Positions 16,501 to 26,200 of a stretch of 33,709 bases of DNA are shown piece by piece. Below the pieces are notes generated by a model. It made no database searches. It was not told the origin of the DNA and saw only the letters and a list, made by a program, of their open reading frames with translations. Each line of letters opens with the position of its first letter. The first letter of the stretch is position 1. Source of the DNA: Klebsormidium nitens. Its lineage: Eukaryota; Streptophyta; Klebsormidiophyceae; Klebsormidiales; Klebsormidiaceae. The stretch lies in NCBI GenBank assembly GCA_000708835.1, contig DF237017.1:1-33709 (forward strand). Direction: 5' to 3'. Position numbers and translations under genes: made by a program.

Positions 16501-19344
16501 AAATGCTGAGGCTTCAACCTCGTTCAAATTTGGGAACTGCGGACGGTGCGGACAGCAGCTCTTTCACGGCGTCCGCAGGAAGTTGCTGACGCCAATCGAG
16601 CGGCATCTTCCTGCGAAAGGACATCTCGTTCATGTCTGGTGTCCTGACTCTACTCCTTGCGGTCTCAAAATGCTGAGGCTTCGATCTAATTTGCTTTCGA
16701 AACGGCGCACTATATGGACAGTAGCCCTTCTAGGTGCGTCGGCAGGAAGTTGCTGACGCCAATCGAGCGGCATCGGCCTGCGAAACGAAAGGTAGCGGAC
16801 CCTAGGTCCTCCGTTTCAGGTTCTCAGATTACAGGCTTTTTTGATGATACTGTAACTATGTAGTACGAGGTTCTCGAACCTCGATAAGGAGTCCTTCGCA
16901 ACATAAACGACAGACGATGCGGAGAGCAACTCCTCCATGTGGATCCGGACGGAATCACGGACGCCGATCGAAGGGCATCAGCCTGCGTCGTGCATGTCAC
17001 TGGGTTCTCAGGCTTATCTACTAGGTTGGACGCTGTCTAGACAAGCACACATGTTCTTGTTCGACACCATCCGCTGACTCTAAATTTCAACCTTTGAATC
17101 CAGCACAACAGACGATGCGGACAGCAGCTCCTCCAGGTGCGTCCGCTTGAAGTCGCTGACACCAATTGAGCGGCAAACGGTCGCCGGGTTTCAAGGGTTT
17201 CGTCGAGAATCGGTAATCTGGATGTGGTAACTAGCGGTTCCAGTAATCTGCGGCGCCCCGTCAGTCAAACGGACGTCGCTAAGGACTGATGAAGGCCTCC
17301 GAAACAAGGTGGTAGAAGAGAAGGAGCAGAACCGGCTTGTGGTAATCGTGGAACTACCGAACGGGTGCAAAGCTGGGACGTTCTGCTATCCCATTTAACC
17401 ACGTTCTAAATCACCGAAGAGCTTGTTACTGCTGACCCAAAAAACGCCATTCATCCTTCTCAGCAAGTAGACTTCGCAGCAATATCCAACGGTCTCGGTA
17501 ACTTATCCAAGATCACAAGACAGGATCAGCCGTGCAAGATTCGTGGATCAGTCCGTTTGATCCCAATCGAGTCACTACCTAAACAGACTACATCCATCAG
17601 CCGACCACAGACTATGTATCCTTCATGATATCCCCAGACCATCGGGTTTAGGGTAACCCACTACAAACAAGAATAGTTCCTGAAAAATTCGTACCTTCTC
17701 GGAACGCCTCCTCCATGGCCCGCCACGTCTCATGCCGCAAGTGAACGTTCCGTTCTGACGTCACCGGAACGGAGGAAGCCCCGGGCCAGTGAACCAGATA
17801 CAGATCCAAGTAGTCGGTCCCTAATCGTGTGAGGCTTTCTTGCAGGGCTTTGCGCGCCTTCTCGTACCTGTGGCCCTGGAAAGGGGGATGCTTTCAGAGG
17901 GTCGTTTTACCCCCCTGGAAAGATAAACTTCTGTTCCTGCTTTTCCACTCTTTCTAATTTGTGTACTCTGAGCACTGCCGATATTGGTACCTTGAGGGTC
18001 GTCGCTTATCAAGGACGAGTCTAAGCACTTGTCAAATGGGCAAGGACGAGTCTAATCCTGTCAAATGGGCAGAAATTAGCACGTCTAGAGCAGCCAGGAA
18101 CCAAACACGGGAACAGCAAAGTCGAAGCAATGCATTACTGAGCAGACTCGAAACCGTCATGCACAGAACACGAAAACAGTTTGATTCTCTAGGATTCACG
18201 AGGACATGGCGCGCTGGCTCACCCTTGTTGATAGGGCGACACTTTGCTGGTGATAAAGAGACTCTCTCGGGCTACCCGAGAGTCTCGAATAGCTTCGGCG
18301 ATATCCTCCTCATTCCTGTCACAAGAACAAGATTGGCCCCATTGAATATTGGTGCCTTCTTTTATTTCTCTCCGTTCTGTCCCCTTGAGGAGTTTGGCGC
18401 AACTCCTGGGCTTTCAGGTGCTTTCACGGGAGGAGCTACTATACTCCGCTTTCAATAATCTTCGCTCTTAGACTGAACCCCAGAACGGCTCTCCTCTCTG
18501 ATTGGAGCCAGGATCAGAGTCCCTCATACCCTCATAGATTTGGGGGACATTTTTCTTAAACCGATGCAAACATTAGTGAGCCAAGCGACAGAATCGCGGA
18601 TGGTATATGGGCAATAAAAAGACAGGGGGATTATAACACCACTTCAGCTCATTTTCATCAATCGGGCAAATCAGCAATCGCAAAACGCGTTGATGAACCA
18701 ACGCAGTTCCAGCGCATGAAGTGTCGAGCCCATTGAGGGACTGTACTTTGCTCACCTGTAGATTGATGCCGTGTCGATATGTCGATACCTGCACAAATGG
18801 GACACAGTGATTTGCATCAGCACACAGAGATTGGCAGAGACGTCTAGTAGGCCAGCCAACCTGGTTCTCAGAAGAGACTTAGTCAGAACAAGCACCACAG
18901 GACCACTACCGTAAAATTTAACCTGAGACTGAACCAGAGACCGAACCAGAGGCTCAATCAGAGGCTCAACCAGACACAGGAAGCCTTTCTATGCACTGTA
19001 GAGCGCAAGTGTGAGGTGTGGACTTTCGCTGATTTGCTTGGTGCGAATGGGGGAGAGCTACGCGATTCGAAAATGTTGGTGTCCCAATCCAGAAGACACT
19101 GTAATCAGCCCTTGAAATGCAGTGCCACCGCAAAAGGCAGCACTTAAACTTCAGGTGCGGGTGTTTGATGCTGACTCTTCCAAAGGGCTCAGTGTAAGGT
19201 GGCCTACCCTGCCTCAATTGCCCACTTGACTGCATTTCTGACGTCCACGCCCTTCGCTTTGTAGGTTCCCAGGCCGAGCACTGGCATCTCGAACCCCGTG
19301 TTCAGGGTCACGCTAGATGTAAGTGCCGCACACTCTGACGCCAT
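13504..19344 (-). CDS. Aldo/keto reductase, 7 exons, 290 aa
   Basis: Exons in transcript order: 19344-19208, 18788-18756, 18315-18223, 17867-17695, 16437-16247, 14565-14472, 13655-13504 (873 nt, phases close). This is a cytosolic-type NADPH-dependent carbonyl reductase with the AKR (beta/alpha)8 signatures: [10 protein letters not shown] near residue 23, [10 protein letters not shown] at 47-56, [15 protein letters not shown] at 103-117, IGVSNF and [10 protein letters not shown] in exon 5, and [15 protein letters not shown] in exon 7. The catalytic tetrad is Asp51, Tyr56, Lys81, His114. Exon 2 is only 33 nt. There is no targeting peptide. The length matches compact AKRs of the DkgA/prostaglandin-F-synthase-like type; the substrate cannot be told. 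Start: the ATG at 19344 opens directly onto the conserved N-terminal strand. Introns 4 and 5 hold large arrays of copied junctions. It is convergent with PPO and divergent from the lipase. Confidence 0.93.
14510..15040 (-). repeat. About 143-bp tandem array of the reductase exon 6 acceptor (4 units)
   Basis: On the plus strand the true junction is 14565/14566; copied junctions are at 14708/14709, 14854/14855 and 14994/14995, spaced 143, 146 and 140 bp. Each unit carries about 50 nt of exon 6 (TCCGTATTTCGCGCCAACC ... GCGTCCGAAAGGAG), an acceptor CAG in minus sense, and intron with GCAAGGCGCTCAAGGGAT. The second unit also has a 9-bp ACCGGACGA doubling. None of the copies rejoins the downstream exon frame without stops. 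Confidence 0.88.
15755..16300 (-). repeat. About 122-bp tandem array of the reductase exon 5 donor (5 units)
   Basis: The true donor junction is 16246/16247 (plus-strand TCTTAC|CTCGCCGCAG). Copies lie at about 15760, 15878, 15999 and 16121, spaced 118-125 bp. Each contains CTCGCCGCA, a GGGTGAATACGCCTCC-like stretch of exon, and intron. The copies at 15999 and 16121 keep usable donors (GTAAGA, GTGAGA in minus sense); the outer ones are decayed. Confidence 0.85.
16365..17180 (-). repeat. Array of reductase exon 5 acceptor copies (5 units)
   Basis: The true exon 5 start is 16437. Copies of about 70 nt (plus-sense GCGGACAGCAGCTCCTC, GGAAGTTGCTGACGCC, ATCGAGCGGCATC, then CTGCG) end at about 16610, 16777, 16982 and 17174, at intervals of 167-205 bp. 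Several keep the acceptor CAG in minus sense. They sit entirely within intron 4. Confidence 0.85.
18010..18072. repeat. 30-bp tandem duplication in reductase intron 3
   Basis: CAAGGACGAGTCTAAG ... GTCAAATGGG occurs twice in succession, the second time as CAAGGACGAGTCTAATCCTGTC. It contains no exon sequence. Confidence 0.7.
18925..18972. repeat. 12-bp x 4 minisatellite in reductase intron 1
   Basis: The units GAGACTGAACCA, GAGACCGAACCA, GAGGCTCAATCA and GAGGCTCAACCA lie end to end. Confidence 0.8.
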
Positions 19345-20224
19345 CTCTTCGTATGTAATCTACCTAGAATCAGTGAGAGCACCGAACTAATGGTGGGGCA
19401 CCCTTCAAATGCAACATCAGGAGCTGAAGTTGCAAGGTGGCCAGAATGCAGGACACATTCTTATGACACGAATGAGCACCAGAAAGCACGTCAATGCTTC
19501 ACTTTTCTGGGCAGGCTCAGAGTAAGGAAGGGACAACGCTTTGAGAGGTTGGTTTGAAGAAGAGGCGCTTCTTGGAATCCTGTAAATGTTACTGTTCTGC
19601 AATTTAAGCAGGACGGTGGTGTCTTGCTTCATCTTGCTTTGCGCTTTCGGAAACATTCAATTTCGAAACAGGGGCCATTATAGGATCTCCTCATCCTTGC
19701 CAGCTGTCTTTCATTGCCTGCCGTTGCTCACGTCACTTGGCGCCATAAATTGCAAAAGGTACAGGTGGCGGCCTGTCAAAGCCGGCAATAGGAATTGCTC
19801 ACGTCAGAAGATCGAACACAATCGGACACGTGATCGAGAATCCAATCACATTGCAGCGACGGTTGCCACGGAGGCCGTCACATTGCATATTCAATATCAT
19901 ATTGTCTTCTCAGTCTTGTTGTTGCTCTTGTGCAGCACCTCTTGCGTCTCAGTCCTACCAAGTGAAGGCTTCATCTCGTAAGTAGGTAGTCCTGGGGACG
20001 AGGTTCGCTCGACTGATTCCATCCCTCAAAAGACCAACTTCAAACCGGAAGAGGAAGAAAGCTAGACGCATTCTCCCTATTTCTTGAGGTTGACAGGGAC
20101 TGGGCAAAGTCCCTTGCACTGGCCCTTTGCCTGAGCTCCCTCCTTCAATTTAGGCTTCAGGCCAGTTCCAAAATTGCGCTCAAAGCCCTGCCTGGATTGT
20201 TGCCTCAATTGTTGCTTAAAGACC
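19345..20224. promoter_or_regulatory. Divergent promoter region of reductase and C2-lipase genes
   Basis: About 880 bp separate the two start codons. The 12-mer TTGCTCACGTCA occurs twice in the same orientation (19724-19735 and 19795-19806); its TCACGTCA core is the reverse complement of a TGACGTGA bZIP-type site. A G-box CACGTG lies at 19827-19832 and a CCAAT at 19842-19846. The site names come from plant promoter consensus sequences; use here is inferred. No convincing TATA box was found for either gene. Confidence 0.45.
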
Positions 20225-23200
20225 ATGGCAGCCGTGCAACAATGTTTGGTGAACGGAGCGCCGAGGTCACATCCAGGCTTTCCTAGTGGCAGCAATCAAG
20301 TTGCTTCTTTCACATTCATTCAAACGGGTGCTAGAGGTCCAGTATCTGCTCGTTGCTTGCTGCCGGCGCACTCATCAGCTTCAAAACCAATCTGCACTTC
20401 TCATAAGGATTCTCCCAGATCTGCCTTTTCCCTTGGTAGCTCCCTTTGTGGAGCTAAGCTTCGTCCAGCAGAAAGGGACATATTCTTCAGCTGCAGACAG
20501 TCGGCCCAGTCTTTCTTCATCGGGCATCGATCTGGATCGCCAGTAAGGGTTAAGGCAGCAGCTCAGGCGCAGAGTATTCAGCAGGCGGAAGAGACAAAGG
20601 ACAATCAGTTCCCTTTCCACCTGGACACGGCAGTCTTGCTGGCAGGGTTTGCGTTTGAGGCGTACAACGATGCGGAGGTGAGAGGAATGGAGGAGTCCTC
20701 TGTAATGCAGCAACCTGAGCTGACTCCAGATGACAACTATCAAGAAATGTGATCGTGTTCAAATCATATTGCCAAAGTTTTGTGCCTTGCAGATCAAGTG
20801 AGGCATCAAGTAGAATATCAAGAGGAGCTGGGACGACAGTACACAGCAGCATTTACCCTCTTTTTTGCAAGCTTCAGTTGGCTCTTACTGCGTGCAGCTT
20901 CTGACTGGTCATAGGCAGATTTTGAAACCTTTCTCTTATTGTGGGGCAGTTAAAGCAGTACTCAACACGTCTGGAAGAATAAACACAGTTAATGCTGAGC
21001 ATACTGGAAGGTGGCATAATGTGTCGTGGCGATCCTTTGATTGTCCGGTCAGAGCGGGCAGAGTCTGCCGATTGGAGACCAGTTCTTGTCTGCAAGTGCC
21101 CCAAGCTGCTCTTCCTCCGGTTGGGGGCAGCCTTCCTTTCAAGTAAATCAGATTCTCAGAGGCTGAGGAGAGTACCTAGGACTGTCCTTAGTCTAGTGTC
21201 CTCCTGTCGATCCTCGACATGTACCCTTTCTTTCGTTCTTCTGAGCTTCTTGGACTAGTATCTTGTGCATATCATTGCTGATTAAGGGGCGGTAAACTCG
21301 CTATTTCGGAAGCACCAAGCTTGCTGCTGAAAAACAATAAACTCGGATCTCTTGCAGGAGGGTATCCAGGAGCTCAGCTCCTGTGGGACAGAGAGCATCT
21401 TCCTGAACGAGTAAGTGGACTTCCCAGTAATGAACCTTCCTGCTCTGACATCAGCAAAGCAGATTCTCCATATTTAGGAACTTGTTCAGGCTGGCTGCTT
21501 CCATGTTATACTGCGCAGAACTCGCTGCTATTTCCTCTGCCTATTGCCTTATCAAAAAGCAGAGGCTGTCTATTTGCGTTAATCACCATGAAGCCAATCA
21601 ATCATCGGAGGCCTGTACAGGTTTAGTTGGCGGCACTGCGAGGGGCCTATGACGCGCAGATGTTTCTTCGTCTGAGGAACTGGACTTGTCCATCGATGCG
21701 AAATGTTGAGCTTTGGTTCTTGTTACAAGACTTTCTTAACTCGAAAGATGCAATTCTCTGCAAGTACACTGGAAGAATCTCCAGCGACCTGCCAAAATTT
21801 CAGAATGTTCGTGAGACTCTTAGCTGCCTCGCCCGCTTGTACTCAATATGCAGACTTCTCTTACGGAACCGCATGATCGATCTGCGCCACTAACGCGCGG
21901 TTGATTGCTTTAAGCAGGGACTTCGTCAAAGAGCTGTACCAGGGTCAGCTGAAGGTGAAGCTTGAGTCGGCTTCTGACCTTCCCGGGAAGAGCCTGACAG
22001 GAACAAGCGATCCGTACGTCGTTCTCACGGTTGGGGACAGCATGGTCCGGAGCGAGACAATGTGGAGGTGAGGAGCTAATCGTTTCCAACTCTATGAATC
22101 CTGGGAACCGGAAGGCTTTGAGATTAGACGCTGAGATGTGATTATCTAGCTGTGACGACGTTGAATCACAACTCCCTTTTAGGAAGTGCACTTTCTGGTC
22201 GAGACCAAGATCAAGAGAACGCTGCTTTGTTCGATCGTCTCAATCTGCTTCGCAGAAGTCCTGTATGAAACCGGTGTCTCGTTGGTCCTTCAGCGACGTT
22301 GGCCGGAGGGTGAGTTGGGATCGTTTCGATGCTTTTTGACGCTCTCACGCGCAACCTTTGTAAAGCTTTAGGAGTTTAAGCGGGCCAAAAGCCAAGACCG
22401 ATTTCCGGGCTTGCTTCACTGGAGACAGCTTCACTTGCCGCCTTCGCCAAGCAATGACAAAGACCCAAGGTTCGTCCTCTTTTGCGGCACCGAATGGCTC
22501 AGACGTACGAAAGCGACATGATGTGATACGACGTACAAAGAGGATTGTTACCAGGCTCTCTGTTGAACTGAATGTGCATCATCGTATTTATCGCCATTTG
22601 TTCTTCTTCAGGGACCTGGCTCCCACGTGGAATGCTGATTTCAGCATCTTCGTCAGTGACGCATCCCGGCAGTTGTTAAGCGTCCAAGTCTTCGACGAGA
22701 ACGTGGTCGGTTCGGACGTTCTCCTTGCGAGCGGATCCGTTCCGCTGGACGGGTTAACGGACGGTTCCGAGCAAACCCTGGAGGTTGACCTGCACACGGA
22801 CCTGGACGACACGAAGAGTGCGGAAGGCGATTCGGATGCGGCTGGTCCGAAAGTCCTGTTAAAGGTTCGGTTTGAAAAGATAAACGAGGACACGGTTCTG
22901 AACCGGACGTTGAAAGCCAAGAAAGAGGAAGAAGAAGAGAAAGTGGGGGCTAAAGAATTGGTCGAGAAAGTGTCTGGTGCGTTGAGGTTGGGGAAAGAGG
23001 GCGAAGGAGAAAAGGCGAAGCTCGGGTTCTCGACCGATCTATGGGGGTCTCATAGCGAACGGGAGTTGACAGAAGGGGAGGACGTAGAGGATTTGAACGA
23101 TTCCGAGTCGGACGACGACGATGCTGACGTGGAGGTGACGTCAGCAGGCAAGAAAACGTCGCCGAACGCTGCTCAAAATGGCCTGAAAGGCCAGCGGACA

Positions 23201-26200
23201 GGTTCCGACGAAAAGCGGACGGGTTCGGACGGAAAGCGGGCGGGGGGAGGATTCAAAGCGAGCGTCCGAACGGCGGAAAAGCGTACGGGAAAGAAGAAGC
23301 CGGACGGCTTTTCGACGGACCTTTGGGGGACGCACAGCGAGCGGGAGCTGTCAGAAGAGGAGACGGTCGAGGATCTCAACGACTCCGAGGACAATGACGA
23401 CGACGATGACGTCAGCGATGACGAGGGCGCCCCGTCAGCGAGCGTACGGCGCAAGGAGAAGAGAGCGAAGGTCGTGGAGAGCGCCCGGGAGAGCCTGCTA
23501 GAGAGCCTGAGCCAGGCGGCCAAGGCTGGGGGAAGTCTAAAGGTTCCGGCGGGGCGGGGGAACGGCCCCAGGCTGGGGCTCGGGAAGGCGTTGCTGGCGT
23601 TCGCCACGTGTCCCTGTCCGTGCTGTGTTGCCGAGTTGCTTTCGGACGGTCCGAACACGGTCCGCGCGGTTCCGGAAACGACAGTTAGTGAAAAGGGGAC
23701 AAGTCCGCAAAACGGGCCGGAAAACGCGGCGGAAGTTTTGGCCTTGAAGCACCTGCTAGAGGTGCCGTGGCGGGAGCGGAGCGGTGCCCTTTGGAACTCG
23801 CCAAAAGCGCAGAAGGAGGTGATCGTGGAGAAGAAACTAGAGCGGGAGCAGAATGAGATGGCGCGCGTGTTTGCGGACGCGGAGAGCGCGGTCGAGGCGT
23901 GGGCGGTCCTGGCATCTTCGCTGGGAAAGCCGGGTTACGTGAAGTCCGAGTTTGAGAAGATGGTTTTCGTTGACCACCAGGGGAGCGACACCCAGGTAAT
24001 TCGGATCCCGGTTTTGAGTACTCGTGACTTACAGTCTTTAGGAGTATGGTATTTGGCTGCTTTCAAAACTTGTCTAAGTGCATCTCGTTGGAGAGGTAAG
24101 AATGTGTGAAAGCTGCAACTGAGCGCCAGATACAGAATAGAACTTCTATCTACAACCATCCGTCCTTAGGTGCATTTGCACTTCCCAGAACGATTCTGCC
24201 GACTCAAATTTCTCTCCGGAAAGTTCTTCGAGCCTGCTGTGTTCAACAGCGAAGTTGGATCTAACGCATGGTTCGACAATATGCAGCGGTGATTTTGTGG
24301 TTGGTCAATAGATGATAGGATTCACTGCTTCAAAGCGAGAGGTTTTTTCAAAAAGGCGAATCTCAGCTGCTTTACCTGGTTTTGTTTCTATCAGGCAGCG
24401 GTCTGGAGGGATCCCCGGCGGAAGAGAATTGTTGTGGCGTTCCGCGGGACGGAGCAGACGGAGTGGAAGGACCTCGTTACTGACGTCAACCTGACACCAG
24501 CAAAGTGAGGGTCCTGTTGTTGGTACTTTGCCATGAAAAGCCTTCAAATGCTTGGTAAACGAAGCTCAGGAGGGTGCGGAATCTGATTGCAAACCGTGGA
24601 GGACGAAGAGTAATTGGTTGGGGCTTGGAATGGCAAACAGTGTACGACGCGTGCTCGTAAGTCGCACGTAGTTGTCAGACGAACGGTCAGAGCCCACGAA
24701 CTGATCCACATACCTCAAAATATCTTTTCTAAGCAGGAGCCCCACACTCGCAAGATTCTTCCTGATATTGAAGGCCTGACGTTTCGTAAGTAGAAAGTCT
24801 GCGCGTCCGTTCTCTCAGGACCAAGATCGACGGCGAGGAGGTGTGCGTCATCCCCGAAACGAAGTATTTGATGTATAAAAGTTACCCTTTCGAAGTCCAA
24901 ACTTTGCACGTCTACTTCGTCAGGTTCGAGGTCGACGGCGAGGAGGTGCGCGGCGACGGCGAAGAGGGCGACATCATCCTGCACGGCGGTTTCAAGAATG
25001 CGTACGACTCTGTCCGGAGCCGTCTCCGGACGATCGTCCGAGCGCTCAGCGAGGAGCCGGGGCTTCCACCGCCGGGAAGGCTTGACACCAGCACGGCCGG
25101 CGCTGGCACTGGAGCAGGCGCCAGGAGCGGCGGTGTCAAGAAAAGCACTGGAGTGGGAGTGCAGAGGGGAAATGACACGTGGAGTCTTTTGGTTACTGGG
25201 CATAGTTTGGGGGGCGCTCTCGCGACCCTGTTTGCGGCGGAGATGGCGATGGCGGCGGAAGCGGAGGGGGCCCGGATCGGGCACGTGACCATGTACAATT
25301 TCGGTGAGGGGCCAGAAAAGTTTCCAACTAACGACCCGCTATGTTACCTAGGCTGCAACTCAATGAAGAGGTCTTACTTTTCCTTCAGCACCTTCATTCA
25401 GCTGTCTTACTCATTTCTACATATGTTACCGAGTAATGGTCTGAGTACAGAACCTTGCGAGTTCCTGATCCTTTCTCTACATCATTCCTTGATTCACTCC
25501 GACTTTCCAATCCTTTGATTTGGTCTCGGGTTATGGCGTTTTGCTCAGCAACAGAATGTTGCAGTCGACGGCAGGCCAGGTTTTGACCTGTGCCAGAATT
25601 GCGCGCCTCGCATTGCCACCTGTGCCAGAATTGCGCGCCTCACATTGCCTCCGTCGTTCGCTCCTCTGATGAGTTGCGGAAAATCGGCCTCTTTTCATTG
25701 GTCAAGTCAAAAGCGGTGCGCTTCACTCTTGTAGTACGCCGATTGCTCTTCAAATAAGTTGCTCTCTTTCCAGGTCTTCAAAATGAGCTTAATGTGTAAC
25801 TCTGAACCTTCTAAATTTTAGACAATCTGAAATGCAATCTTACAACCCTGGATTCCCGGTCAGAGGTCGTAAGAGATGCCTACACTTTTCTGACACACTC
25901 TTCACGGTTTTGTTTTGCAGGGTCGCCGCGAGTAGGGAATCACGCCTTTGCCGACTTTTACAACAGGTACGCGGCGCTCTTGTCATCTCCCAGACGATCG
26001 TTGCCTCCAGTGTAAAGCAAAAGAGCTTGAAAGGCAAGACAGAAATGGTTGCGAGGGGTGCAAAGGCGAAAACTGAAAACACCGTCTCTCCGGGTTGTTC
26101 CGTTTGGGCCGCAGTTGATGGTCACGAAGGTCCGATCAATTGAGAACCGGCCAAGCCGGCCAAATCTTGCAGCTTGCGAATTGATGCGGTCTCGATTGTT

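Noticed and set aside
22588-23915. Several minus-strand open frames opposite lipase exon 4, rich in Ser/Arg/Pro.
   Set aside because: They are antisense shadows of the acidic, GC-rich exon on the plus strand.
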